From the NCBI GenBank assembly GCA_942159475.1, contig OW804094.1, positions 24,102,366-24,166,365 on the forward strand: a DNA stretch of 64,000 bases, in the 5' to 3' direction. How positions within the stretch are numbered: position 1 is the first letter of the stretch; each line of letters begins with the position of its first letter. Positions 47,401 through 56,609 of the stretch are shown here, piece by piece. The position numbers and the translations under genes are program-made. The DNA is from Sthenelais limicola (lineage: Eukaryota > Annelida > Polychaeta > Phyllodocida > Sigalionidae). Below the pieces are notes generated by a model. That model saw only the letters and a list, made by a program, of their open reading frames with translations. It did no database searches and was not told the origin of the DNA.

Positions 47401-47513
47401 TCATAATGAGGATAGGGTTTTGCCGGGAACCTCATCAAAACCAGGGTCGGCAGGTAGAGCAGTAAGAAAAGCTGTGTCAGGGTGACCATTGAGATGGGCG
47501 ACTGAAGACCCAT
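44496..47513 (-). CDS. SMB-domain seven-transmembrane receptor (secretin/Methuselah-like), 1005 aa
   Basis: Cell-surface receptor in one uninterrupted coding exon. It has a signal peptide (about 10-30), then a somatomedin-B domain at 61-99 with the paired-cysteine pattern (CGCD and KDCC). A long cysteine-containing ectodomain follows to about 555. Seven hydrophobic helices lie near 558-582, 600-617, 630-655, 675-698, 727-749, 780-800 and 808-830, and a Ser/Thr-rich tail of about 175 residues closes the protein. No clear GPS cleavage motif precedes helix 1, so it is closer to Methuselah-like receptors than to a cleaved adhesion GPCR. I chose the ATG at 47513 because a strong acceptor (T-rich tract, then CCAG) ends 3 bases before it; 5' exons must lie elsewhere. 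Ligand unknown. Confidence -1.
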   Translation of the reverse strand: MGLQSPISMVTLTQLFLLLYLPTLVLMRFPAKPYPHYESIGGQHICSSNESSLPELPIKTCWTCADRCGTAPEAFALPCGCDSECEYYKDCCPGFSTFCPHLSVGQEGVRSSCHRLPIGMLQHGRMTEKYKLVDSCSQTGKSCVGADPSDLSQLDLAVPVTDRTTNVSYLNTKCALCNGVFSIRPFNLKIDCISNLTELGQGPKEQDIVNLVLNRMARRECWVVYIEKKQRHGCECSTITQCPEHTCENPEVVEKCEEGVSDPVSPDGSMFESYKNIYCAFCNLEVVDYFSCFPPYNYGMQGWSPMVLASFSLTLLFDFNSMNDGIVLVAERCEAADMIYMEETSKCERRTCLTHQTLKEGKCVSNERNMTYIIALDFTSITAFQVALSNLEQTSQMQVLHAKMIEKTQEYVFQKSAIWYPPEIASANQSLFISVPLTLTSNDSFVIVPEPSDTVDTYITDQIVLSLVEFLDHIEVLESSYDLVTSIEGHNITSRHSECRWVLLPMDNFILHNDSLYHVNITSSVFTRDRFVLINNETVMVCAIQDLSLHSTEPDYNGIPPYILGLVTIICLSLSLLALGVRIIAHCICPCFRTHAGELQLQLCIALFLSFASLLAGGVATSSDSSTETATRGVSICIVFASLIYVCFLAAFFWMTIVAIDAFTTFRPSSHFSKRSEKGKGIMIGYASVCWGIPLLLLALTLAMDYTAAIPPQYKPDLGVGGSCWFKQPYPLIIFFIAPVTCLLVIAFIFFLLTLWHLTRAMKGQVKIQSKASHGHQRQHIAIYARLAVIMGVSWLLGVVAAFVQNNIFWLVFILLNGLQGVLIFFAFVCRRSVIRSMRKGRPSSSRSETTESSRGVAPNGRNSRPQSKNRKTSVKESPSTSLRNKATSSTAAFPAQTPNDLMTTDEEEDDNQADLDNLTNCLVTGSCTSLATAPSSVCTVEQINVYVDSDECVCASLKENCSCTLSQHSTLADNVNREKEIENEVLIHSESSVTLPDVIQSTKM

Positions 47514-47516
47514 GCC

Positions 47517-47540
47517 CTGGAGTGAAAATAAAGAAATGAT
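47517..47540 (-). promoter_or_regulatory. Splice acceptor of the receptor coding exon
   Basis: On the minus strand a pyrimidine-rich tract TTTCTTTATTTTCACTCCAG precedes GGCATG. Possible branch-point bases (CTTTAAT) lie immediately beyond, beside the LTR insertion. Confidence -1.
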
Positions 47541-47552
47541 ATTAAAGTATGT

Positions 47553-48172
47553 TGAAGAAATGCGGGTCATTCTTCGTAATAATTCAGGGTCAGTAGTTGG
47601 GCGAGAAATTAATCAACGCAACACACAGAGATGTATGCTTCAAATCAGTACCAGCCTCGGAAGAGACCGATTTCCATCTTTCCTTTATTTTTATACTAGA
47701 CAGATTAGGACGAAATACACTGGCCCTGCGCTGATTGGCTTTGGTCTCGTTGGTCCAATTAATTGACAGGTTACATTAGAGATCCAATCAGCCACAGGAT
47801 AACAATGACAGACACTTATTAAAACGAGGCTCAGAGTGACCACTGCCACTCTGACCAATCTCTTTGGGTGGTGACCAGGTCACGGGGTTATCTCCCCTCC
47901 CCTCTCCCTCCCACTCTTTAATCAGTATTCCCTCCCCTCCCTTGACCTGGCGGTCAGCCCCTCCCCTCCTTTCCCACGTGATTGACTTTGAGATAACGGT
48001 CAGACCTGGACCTCACCTGTACCTTTGGACTTTGGGATGATAAGAAATCCGCGAGCGTTGTGGCGGTAAGAAAGTGTGGGTAGCCTTCTGGCCGGTAGGG
48101 GCGCGACGAATGTCTGGCTGAATGAGACAACTTTAACTTAAAATTAGACAATTTGGGCTTGTCAATTTTACA
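47553..48172 (-). repeat. Element 2 3' LTR, 620 bp
   Basis: Same length as the 5' LTR with no difference seen. Its promoter-like TATAAAA (47689-47695) points toward the receptor exon. Confidence -1.
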
Positions 48173-49655
48173 TACGTCCCAATCTCATTTGGTTCGGAGA
48201 ACTGTGTACAACATAGTTCTCCGAACCACTCTAGGAGCAGACAACACATCGACGCAACCCTCATTTTAGTTTCCGGCCGACAACCCCCGAGCAACCCCGA
48301 GTATCACCGAGCGGCGACCCCCTTGGCTGACCGAGTTCTGCCGAACCGGAACCCCCGACCTAGAACCATAAGTGGGCATCACTTTTCTTCCACTCACGAA
48401 TCCATTGCCATCCCCAGTCAAATTCTACCCTCTTGCTTCATTAGATTTGGGAGTTTTGATGCCCGATATCTAATTCCACATGAGAGACCTTTATTTACGT
48501 TGGGGCACCTCGATCCAGTATTTTTATCTACGGGATTTTTAACCCTTGGCCCGCCGGACGAATTCACAGCGGCCATCCCTATGTGGATCGAGGCTCCCTT
48601 TCTCCCGTAAGTACATACATGTTTATACAATTGAAAAAATGCAAGAATAGGACAATCTAGAGAAGTACAGAGAAAGAAATCACTCCCCTAAATCAAAATA
48701 ATAGCTAAAGATTTTACAATGCCTTAGCGTAAAATTATTACTGAGGTACGGCGAACCCGCCTCGGATAATTTGTAAACACAGTCTCTTAAGAGTTTTCAC
48801 TAGGTGGCGTATTACCGCACTGTCTTTTGAGTTTAATGTATTGTTCATCAATATCTCGGCTTTGCTTGTCTATGGGTTCTCCCCGTAGAAACGTCTCAGG
48901 CATTTTCACGCAGTCTTTGAATATTGCCTTATACTTTTACTCGTTCTTGGGCTGCCTATCACTACTTAACGTCCGTAAGGTGGCAGCATGTATCTTATAC
49001 ACTTTCTAGGTACCTGTCGCCGTGAACATCCTCAAGGGGGCGACACTGGTACCTACTTATACATTTCCTTTGGGAGCCTGGCTCCTCTGGTCTAGAAGAC
49101 TGACACGATTCTTTTATATTTTCAGCCCTTCTCTCGACCCAAAAATGGCCCGCAGAGGTGTGCACATCGGTCTAGTGACTACCGACCGTTCCTAGGCTGG
49201 TCTCCGTGGTATCACTACTCCATCAACAACGTGACAACCTCCCATTTTTGCTTCACCCTACTTTCAGAGAACGGGTCCTTCATCGTCCTCTCTCAAGTGG
49301 TGGCTTATTCCTTCACATAACAGCTAGCTTTCTCACCCTAACTTGAGCAGAAGAGTGCGTCCCACTGCAAGCTAACACCGGGCGTACTTACTAGGTAGGA
49401 ATTGGTGACTAGACCAATTAATTAAATTCTACGAAAGGGGTGAGGACTTTGTCCACAGTCCAGCACTAGGCCTGCTTTAGAGTAAACTAAACAGCTTTCG
49501 TGACAACACCTCCTTTGTAATTATTACCATTAGATTCCAATTAAATTAGCACTACAAAACATTTTAAAATCAGAATCTGCTCACATTTGCACTTAAGACT
49601 AACATTATATCGGCTTAATTTTATCTCACACCACATATTCATCTGAGTCGTTGTT
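48173..49655 (-). other. Element 2 3' untranslated region
   Basis: Nearly 1.5 kb without a convincing gene. It contains a perfect hairpin at 48191-48227. The tract bordering the 3' LTR (48173-48190) reads GAGATTGGGACG on the minus strand, a possible polypurine primer. Confidence -1.
48191..48227. repeat. Perfect 13-bp hairpin near the element 2 3' LTR
   Basis: GGTTCGGAGAACT (48191-48203) pairs with 48215-48227 around an 11-nt loop, 19 bp from the 3' LTR edge. Confidence -1.
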
Positions 49656-51617
49656 TTAACACACTACTCCACGGGGTACTGCAGATCTTTGCTTCATATC
49701 CATCGATCGAGGGGGTTTTGGGGGTGTATTCTGTCTAAAGGAGGATAAGGGGTCAGTTTGGAGGGGTTGGGTCTCCGGGTTTTCGAGATCGTCAGTACCG
49801 CCAAGGGACTGGGGTTCAGAATCTTGCAGTGGAATCTCTTCAGCGGGTTGCTGTTGGGATGGGTATAAATTAGAAAAGACATTGGGGAAGGAGGGAAGAG
49901 GGGCAGAAGGTTTACTGGGTAGTCTATCTAAATTCTGGTTAGGGCGTTTACCTAAGAGAGGGAGGCAAGAGCCGTCTCTCTTCCTCTTCACATACACCAC
50001 CACTCCTATCAATCCAATCACGATTGCTAGGGTGAGCATGAGGGTCGCGAATCCCCATGTGGTGGATGCGGAGAAGGAAAAAGGTTGCCCCGTAGGAGGA
50101 AGGGGAATATCGGTCAGAGAAATTAGGGGGACGTCGATTCTGCTGTTGAACTGGAGTTGTTGCTTCAGCTCAGGATAGTCTTCGAACTTTCTATAGGTTA
50201 AGTTGAGAGAGGGTAGGGACAGGGCTTTGGGGGGTGGAATTCTGATCGTGGAATTATGTTGCTCGATGCTGCGCACCCTCCAATCTTCACTATATAAGAC
50301 GCAGCCACTGTTTACTGTGACCCGTGTGTGTTTGGTAAAAACATTTCTTATAGGTTTCTTACTGATACACCTTAATACAGTCTCGACTGGAAAGTATACT
50401 GCAAGGATAACCGATGACAGTTGTTCAAAATCTCTGAATATTTCGTTACTGACATTGCCACGCTTCTTAATCTCTATCTGACACTTTACTGGACCTTTTC
50501 CCAAAATTATTTCTGTTTCACATGTTGGTTTTAGGTTCTCCAACGCAGAGGAACATACAGCTGGGCTGTATCCCATGCAGTGGTTAGGAACAAAAGAGGC
50601 ACCACTAGAGACACTGTCCATCGCTAATTCAGCGATGCCCTTGATGATTTTGAGGTAGGATGGCCCATAAGGGGTAGGAAAATACCTTAGTTTATAGTGT
50701 AAATACTTAGTAGCCGAAACTGCAGGGATGACCACCTGATAAACTAATTGCTCGTCTGACTCAGATATGATTTGAACTTGTACACTTCTGTAGTACCAAC
50801 GAACATCGTCTATTGGTTGGTGTCCCCTCTCACTCAATTGGTGAAGAATTTCATTTAAATGTACTTCAGGTAATATTTCATCAGTCAAGTACCCGTGCTC
50901 TAGGTGTGTTCTCTGGCGATGGAATAAATCAATTTGCCTATAATATACCAGCATAATGCGGTCAACTTGGCTTAGGGCCTGATCAACCTCTCTTCTCATA
51001 TGCATACGATGAATATCTCTAGAAAAACCATTTAAATGATGAACAATTTCAGATACCTGGTCAGTCAGATTTTGGCTTATCTCTTGCAGGTTTTGGATGT
51101 CAACTCGATTCTCTCGTAGGAACAGACGGGTCTGGTTTACCACAGAAACCATCTCTGACTGGAAGTGAGACATCACACTGAGGCCTGCCTGCGATGCCTC
51201 CACTGCCGCTCGGAGCTCGTCGATCTGGTCTGTGGTAGCTGTACCGAAGAGAGATCGGCTGATCATTCCTACCACTCCTAGCAGAGCTCGCTTCGTGCGA
51301 ACTGGTGGAGTGGGTAGATGATCCTTGATGAATTGAACATGAAGCCGCCATGTTCTGAGGTCGGTGATTCCTACCACTTGCTGCTCGTGTAGTCCTTCCA
51401 TCTTAGCTTCAAGGATGTGGAGCCACGACTCCATAGGCGGAGGAGCAGGGGGCTGGAGGAACATTAATGCAGTCCATGTTGCTGTGAGGGCCCTTACCTC
51501 CCCAGCCGAGTATACCAGCACACCTTCTTCCTCGAAGATGTCTGCTTGGCTGCAAATGAGGTAACAGGTGAGCAACAGTAACCCCTTAGTCACTGTCCCC
51601 ACCGCCATCTTGTGCAT
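49656..51617 (-). CDS. env: Element 2 Env-like fusion glycoprotein, 653 aa
   Basis: A signal peptide is visible at about 10-25 (GLLLLTCYLICSQA). RTKR at 107-110 is a furin-type site, followed by a hydrophobic segment (LLGVVGMISRSLFGTAT) resembling baculovirus F and errantivirus fusion peptides. A heptad-type region with several N-x-S/T sites follows. One membrane segment lies at about 519-543, and the cytoplasmic tail of about 110 residues is proline-rich, with TPPKPPRS. Its ATG lies inside the end of pol in another frame (32-nt overlap). It is intact. Membrane-fusion function is inferred from the family. It differs from Env of element 1 in having its own ATG, one C-terminal membrane span and a shorter ectodomain. 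Confidence -1.
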   Translation of the reverse strand: MHKMAVGTVTKGLLLLTCYLICSQADIFEEEGVLVYSAGEVRALTATWTALMFLQPPAPPPMESWLHILEAKMEGLHEQQVVGITDLRTWRLHVQFIKDHLPTPPVRTKRALLGVVGMISRSLFGTATTDQIDELRAAVEASQAGLSVMSHFQSEMVSVVNQTRLFLRENRVDIQNLQEISQNLTDQVSEIVHHLNGFSRDIHRMHMRREVDQALSQVDRIMLVYYRQIDLFHRQRTHLEHGYLTDEILPEVHLNEILHQLSERGHQPIDDVRWYYRSVQVQIISESDEQLVYQVVIPAVSATKYLHYKLRYFPTPYGPSYLKIIKGIAELAMDSVSSGASFVPNHCMGYSPAVCSSALENLKPTCETEIILGKGPVKCQIEIKKRGNVSNEIFRDFEQLSSVILAVYFPVETVLRCISKKPIRNVFTKHTRVTVNSGCVLYSEDWRVRSIEQHNSTIRIPPPKALSLPSLNLTYRKFEDYPELKQQLQFNSRIDVPLISLTDIPLPPTGQPFSFSASTTWGFATLMLTLAIVIGLIGVVVYVKRKRDGSCLPLLGKRPNQNLDRLPSKPSAPLPSFPNVFSNLYPSQQQPAEEIPLQDSEPQSLGGTDDLENPETQPLQTDPLSSFRQNTPPKPPRSMDMKQRSAVPRGVVC

Positions 51618-54600
51618 CTGGTGCTGTGGTTGCCTGCGTGTCCGGTACTTGGTCAGTAGAAGCTGATGTTCTTTTTGCTCTCTTTCCAGGTTTAGGCTCG
51701 CTCTCCTTCAGTGGACTAGGCTCTCTAGGGCTAGCAGGCACTCTCCGCTTGGCATGGAAACGCCTATGTAAATGACGCTGAGGATTGTCTGGTGGGAGCA
51801 CAATCCGCGGAGCTGCTATCAAGGCCCTTGTCTGAGACCTGGTGCGTATATGAGGAGGTGGTAGAGGAGTACTTGGAGTCCTAGGTGTTGCTCTTCCAGT
51901 TGTGTTAACTGGAGTCTCTTCTATGTTTGCAGGAGTCCTGTACCTCATCTGAGGTGGTGTGAACGGTGCTGGAGCCGGTGGTGGAATGACCAAGGCTTGG
52001 TTCTGGTCAGCATTATAAGGAGGACGACGGGGTGGATCCGGAACCTCTGGTTGGTCCACGTCACTACCCATATCTTCGTCGGCTGAATAGAATTCTTCCT
52101 CGACTTCCGGTACCATTTCCACGTCCGCAGCGCCACCTACAGCTGGATCTTCCGCCTGGAGATAGACTTGATTCACAGGTGGAAGCAAAGGTTCATGTAT
52201 TAAAGCATTGGGGTCAACATTTAGATTTTGCCCAGGAGGTTCAGGGGGGAGTGGCCTTGCTGCCCGAGCCCGTATTCTCGCCCGATTGCGCCTGCCTTGG
52301 CCTGCCCTGTTTTGCCTATTCCTAACTGTATCCCAAGCAATATCCCCAGATACCAATTTTATTCTCTCCCGATTTATTAGTTTTCTCTGACCTTGTGGGT
52401 CTCTTACGATCACTACAGCTCCCCTTACACCTAGGACTGTATACCCATGATCCCATCTAGGATCTAGGGGCGCTCTGGCGCCTGCTAATACAACTACTGA
52501 GTCACCTACACGTAAGTCACCAGCATTTGCCCGAGCTCTAAGCCTCTCATAATTATACTTACGGCTAGCTTCAGTATTTTCTGCAGCCACCCGGAAAGCA
52601 TCTGTGAGGGCTTGTAATCGTTCACTTAACACTTGGGGTTCTGTACCATCCGGCCCAGGGAAGATCTTAACAAAGGGGACCGGGGGTTGACGACCAAAGG
52701 TGAGAAAATAGGGAGTGAAATTCGTGACTGAAGAGGTGGAGACTCTATGGGCCCAAAGTGTGGGTCCGAGTTGATTCTCCCACTCTGCTGGTCGCGCATT
52801 GATGAATTTTTTTAGGATATTCTTAAAGCTTTTGTTAAACCTCTCCGTCTTACCGTTAGTTTGGGGGTGCCAGCCAGAAGTATGTCTGACTTGCGTCCCA
52901 ATGGATCTTAAATAACCTTCGACTTGTTGATTCATGAATTCTAGACCCCTGTCAGTAATGATTACCTCTGGGGGCCCGTACCGGGGTACATATTCATTTG
53001 CCAGATAGTCAGCTATGTTTTTCCCAGTTTTTCTATCAATAGGTTTAACTTCCGCCCATCCACTACAATGATCAATTACAACTATAATATAACGATTCCC
53101 ATTGTCTGAAACAGGAAAAGGACCACATAAATCCATTCCCACTATCTGACCTGGGTACCTTGCTATAGGCATAGCTGTGGGAGCAACCTTATCTTGACCT
53201 GCACGATTTACTGCACACTTATCACAATTACTCAACACACGGAGGGTATCTTTCCTCATAGTAGGCCACTTGTAGGCCTCTAATATCCTATCAAGGGTTT
53301 TTCTCATTCCCTGATGGCCCACTTCAGTGTGTGCTCTTCTTATCACTCTGTAACGAGCTGATTGCGGCAACACCAATCTAGGATAAGCTGGTTTATTGGG
53401 TGGGGACATGATTGTAAACAATAATCCGTTGATTAGTGTGTAATCGTCCACCTCCTCTAGGCCCAACTGATACTCAGCCATCTGTTGCTGCTCTGTTCTG
53501 ACTTGTTCTCGCTCAAGCTGATCAAACTCCCAGGGGATTTCCTCTGTTTCCTCGAGGGCACCTACTTCAAAATTACTGAGAGCGTTCCCCTCCCCCTGGT
53601 CATAAGTTTCATGAGTCTTTATGCGAGATAACATATCAGCCCGTACATTGTTCTTACCTTGTCTATATTCAATGGGGGCACCGTATTCTGCTATTAAAAC
53701 AGCCCAACGCTGAATTTTTGTATTTTTAACCTCACCAAGAAAGAGCGATTTGAGGGGTTTATGGTCAGTATAGATGGTAAAATCACTGCCATATAGATAT
53801 GGTCTAAGTTTAGTTAGAGCATAAATAATGGCAAAAGCCTCCTTTTCTATAGTCGCCCATTTGAGTTGGGGACCTGAGAGTTGTTTTGAAATATACTGAA
53901 CTGGTCTTTCCACTCCATTCTCGTCAGACTGGACGAGTATGGATCCCACTGCGTACTGACAGGCATCTGTATAGAGCTTATAAGCTTTTCCAGGTTGTGG
54001 ATGAGCCATGATTTGGTCTGAAGTAAGAACGTCTTTTAATGTTTCGAACGCTTCTTGTTGTTCAGGACCCCATTTAAATCTAGCATGTTTCTTTGTTAAC
54101 GCCACCAAAGGTGTTACAATTCTTGCATAGTCAGGAATACACTGACGATAATATCCACAACAACCTAGAAAAGATCTAATGGCGGACACACTGTCAGGCG
54201 GGAGCATTTCTCGAATGGCTTTGACTTTGTCCGGATGGGAATTTATCCCTTGTTTAGACACCTGAAAGCCCAGAAGATCAACCTTGTCTTGAAAGAATTT
54301 ACATTTACTCTTTTTGATGGTAATACCATGTTCGGATAAAGTGTCAAAAATGATTTTGAGATGTTTTTCGTGCTCCTCCCGTGTTTTAGAATAAATCACC
54401 AGGTCATCGATGAATATACCAAGAAATTTCCCAATATATTCGGCGAATATCCGGTTCATTGCCCTTTGAAACACAGCCGGGGCATTAGTTAATCCGAAAG
54501 GCATTCTACGCCATTGAAATAAACCTCTATGGCAGACAAAGGCCGTTTTCTCTATGCTTTCAGGGTGCATTTGGACTTGCCAATACCCAGATTTGAGATC

Positions 54601-55359
54601 TAGAGTGGAAAAGATCGCTGCTCCTGTTAGACTATCAAAGATATCTTGTATATTTGGTAGGGGGTGGGCATCTTTCTTGGTGACAGAATTTAATTTTCTA
54701 AAATCTGAACAGAACCTGGTTTCCCCATCTTTCTTAGGTACTAAAGTTATGGGACTAGCCCATGGTGACGAGCTTGGTTCAATCACACCTAACTCAAGCA
54801 TTTCGTCAATCTCCTTATCTACTATCAGCTTTTTGTTTAAGGGAAGGCGATAAGGTCTCTGATTAATAGGGCGGGCATTCCCCGTGTCAATCTCCATGTA
54901 TACATCTCTTACTATGCCTAATTTACCATTTTTGCCAAAAACTTCTGGGTATCTTTCTTCCCAGATTTCTTCCTCTGTTTTGAGGGAAGCAAATTCAGAA
55001 TCTATTTCTTCTTCTACCGTTTGACTTTTATATTCTCTACCTCCTAGACGTATGATTCTTTTTCTGTGCCAGATTACTGAATCCAAAATGTCCAGAGCAT
55101 CGTCCCCTAGTAGGAGATCGTGTTGGAGGTTTTTAACAACGTATACAGGAAGATGACTACCCCCAGCCTTAATTATCGCCCTGCCTTCTGACTGCAAAGC
55201 GTGACCACTCAGTGACCGTAATTGTTCACCTTGTTCCAAAATTAACGGTCGGTGGTTTACCTTATTGAAATGTTTCCACAAATCATACTTAACTAAACTT
55301 CTAGTGGCGCCGGTGTCGATAAGTGCTTGTGCTTTCCTTCCCGCCACAGGAAGGGCCAC
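51586..55359 (-). CDS. pol: Element 2 Pol (PR-RT-RNase H-IN), about 1257 aa
   Basis: No ATG opens the frame; the position given is a GTG, and the frame continues upstream across the gag stop, so it is made as a Gag-Pol fusion by a -1 shift. Protease DTGA at 15-18. Reverse transcriptase from about 170, with FIDD near 316-319 in place of the usual YxDD. RNase H around 460 (YTDACQYAVGS). Integrase zinc motif HTEVGH and CDKC near 675-710, and core residues near 742, 798 (TDRGLEF) and 836 (NGKTERF). A proline-rich tail of about 250 residues follows. The last 32 nt overlap env. Confidence -1.
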   Translation of the reverse strand: MALPVAGRKAQALIDTGATRSLVKYDLWKHFNKVNHRPLILEQGEQLRSLSGHALQSEGRAIIKAGGSHLPVYVVKNLQHDLLLGDDALDILDSVIWHRKRIIRLGGREYKSQTVEEEIDSEFASLKTEEEIWEERYPEVFGKNGKLGIVRDVYMEIDTGNARPINQRPYRLPLNKKLIVDKEIDEMLELGVIEPSSSPWASPITLVPKKDGETRFCSDFRKLNSVTKKDAHPLPNIQDIFDSLTGAAIFSTLDLKSGYWQVQMHPESIEKTAFVCHRGLFQWRRMPFGLTNAPAVFQRAMNRIFAEYIGKFLGIFIDDLVIYSKTREEHEKHLKIIFDTLSEHGITIKKSKCKFFQDKVDLLGFQVSKQGINSHPDKVKAIREMLPPDSVSAIRSFLGCCGYYRQCIPDYARIVTPLVALTKKHARFKWGPEQQEAFETLKDVLTSDQIMAHPQPGKAYKLYTDACQYAVGSILVQSDENGVERPVQYISKQLSGPQLKWATIEKEAFAIIYALTKLRPYLYGSDFTIYTDHKPLKSLFLGEVKNTKIQRWAVLIAEYGAPIEYRQGKNNVRADMLSRIKTHETYDQGEGNALSNFEVGALEETEEIPWEFDQLEREQVRTEQQQMAEYQLGLEEVDDYTLINGLLFTIMSPPNKPAYPRLVLPQSARYRVIRRAHTEVGHQGMRKTLDRILEAYKWPTMRKDTLRVLSNCDKCAVNRAGQDKVAPTAMPIARYPGQIVGMDLCGPFPVSDNGNRYIIVVIDHCSGWAEVKPIDRKTGKNIADYLANEYVPRYGPPEVIITDRGLEFMNQQVEGYLRSIGTQVRHTSGWHPQTNGKTERFNKSFKNILKKFINARPAEWENQLGPTLWAHRVSTSSVTNFTPYFLTFGRQPPVPFVKIFPGPDGTEPQVLSERLQALTDAFRVAAENTEASRKYNYERLRARANAGDLRVGDSVVVLAGARAPLDPRWDHGYTVLGVRGAVVIVRDPQGQRKLINRERIKLVSGDIAWDTVRNRQNRAGQGRRNRARIRARAARPLPPEPPGQNLNVDPNALIHEPLLPPVNQVYLQAEDPAVGGAADVEMVPEVEEEFYSADEDMGSDVDQPEVPDPPRRPPYNADQNQALVIPPPAPAPFTPPQMRYRTPANIEETPVNTTGRATPRTPSTPLPPPHIRTRSQTRALIAAPRIVLPPDNPQRHLHRRFHAKRRVPASPREPSPLKESEPKPGKRAKRTSASTDQVPDTQATTAPDAQDGGGDSD

Positions 55360-55382
55360 ACGAAACCGCTTATCCGGCGAAT

Positions 55383-56609
55383 TTATTCCCCCGAAGGGAG
55401 AACAAAGGGGTTTGTGGGAACTCTGGGAGTCAATGCTTGTATAGCCGCTATAACGGGTTGCATTTTGTTATCCATTACTTCTTCCATGTCTGGCCGTACA
55501 GCCGCTCTCATTTGTGCGAATCGAGTAGGGCATTCTCTAGCAAAATGTCCCTCTAATCCACATTCATAGCAAGTATTCTTACCTCTAAACCTTTTTCCCC
55601 CCTTCTGTGCCCCTCCCTTCCTTTTCTGACCCTGTTGTGACTCTACCTGATTAGAATTGGCAACCGGGGCAGGGTTTGGAGCGCTATAAGGTGGAAATGC
55701 AGGCAAATAGGATGGTTGCACAAAGGGAAACTGAGTCTGGTTCTGAACTGGTGGTGCATGAACTGTTACCGATGAAGGTTGAGATCTTTCCCTCCCTAAG
55801 AGTTCTACCATATTTCTTAATGTTTTTAATTCGTCCATCACAGCTTTTGTTTCAATATTGGTCTCCCCAGTAGGGGTCGGTGGAGTCAGAGTTTGGGTTG
55901 GCGTCCGAAGTTTTGGGAGTAAGGCGCCTATTTCCATAGGTTCCTCTCTCCTTTCACCTCTAGCTGGAGCATCGGCTAACGTATGGGTATACGCTGCCGT
56001 TGTCGCCAGGTCAATTGCTTCCCCCAAAGTCTCTGGTCTTGTTGAGAATACCTCGCACCGTACCTGTCTATCGGTGAGCCCACGTATAAAATCTCGAGCT
56101 AATTGTGACTGAATTACAGGCAAGGCCAAAATGCCTGGTTCATAAGCCCTCATAGCTGTTTCCAGGTATTTACGGCCATAAATTCGTATGTCTTCGTATG
56201 GGAGTTGATGGATCCCCTTCAACTTCTCTCTAAGTTGAGTGGTCTCCTCTTCTCCCATAAACAAGCGAATTATTTCCTGTTTTACACCCTCCCATGTGCG
56301 TTCATCTCCCCGTGCTTCTACATAAGATTCGATGGAACGTGCTAATGATCCCTGCGCTAACAATATAACTGCTTCTATGGCTATGCTATCATGTGCCCCT
56401 ACTGTGATTCTAACTCTGTCCAACCCCTCTAACCACTCTCTGAGTGATTCTTTGTTGGTCCCATCGTTAGGACCCAGCAAGGTTGCATGTCTCTCCATAC
56501 GCCTTCTAACTACTTCTATTGACGCATAGTGTGCTTTACGATCAGCATCATTGAGTGCATTTACCTCTTCGGCGGTGATATCCCAGTTAATGGGTGTTGT
56601 CAACGCCAT
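55383..56609 (-). CDS. gag: Element 2 Gag, 408 aa
   Basis: Capsid and nucleocapsid protein. The central part (about 60-210) has the retrotransposon gag pattern, with QEIIRLFMGEEE and DIRIYGRKYLE. Near 345-358 is one zinc knuckle CYECGLEGHFAREC, the C-x2-C-x4-H-x4-C form that element 1 lacks. A KRKGGAQKGGKR basic stretch precedes it. The frame ends 24 nt before the listed start of pol, and pol is open upstream in the -1 frame. Confidence -1.
   Translation of the reverse strand: MALTTPINWDITAEEVNALNDADRKAHYASIEVVRRRMERHATLLGPNDGTNKESLREWLEGLDRVRITVGAHDSIAIEAVILLAQGSLARSIESYVEARGDERTWEGVKQEIIRLFMGEEETTQLREKLKGIHQLPYEDIRIYGRKYLETAMRAYEPGILALPVIQSQLARDFIRGLTDRQVRCEVFSTRPETLGEAIDLATTAAYTHTLADAPARGERREEPMEIGALLPKLRTPTQTLTPPTPTGETNIETKAVMDELKTLRNMVELLGRERSQPSSVTVHAPPVQNQTQFPFVQPSYLPAFPPYSAPNPAPVANSNQVESQQGQKRKGGAQKGGKRFRGKNTCYECGLEGHFARECPTRFAQMRAAVRPDMEEVMDNKMQPVIAAIQALTPRVPTNPFVLPSGE
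55424..55430 (-). promoter_or_regulatory. Possible -1 frameshift site of element 2
   Basis: Near the end of gag, about 24 nt before the stop, A AAC CCC occurs in the Gag frame (X XXY YYZ form) within the gag/pol overlap. C at Y positions is atypical, so this is weaker than the site in element 1. Coordinates are approximate within about 15 nt. Confidence -1.

Noticed and set aside
47514..47570. Receptor start at 47570
   Set aside because: That ATG lies in the retroelement LTR; a strong splice acceptor and signal peptide mark 47513 as the natural start.
48323..48610. 95-residue plus-strand ORF in the 3' region of element 2, as a possible antisense gene
   Set aside because: No domain, signal or neighbour supports it; antisense to an untranslated region, with chance length.
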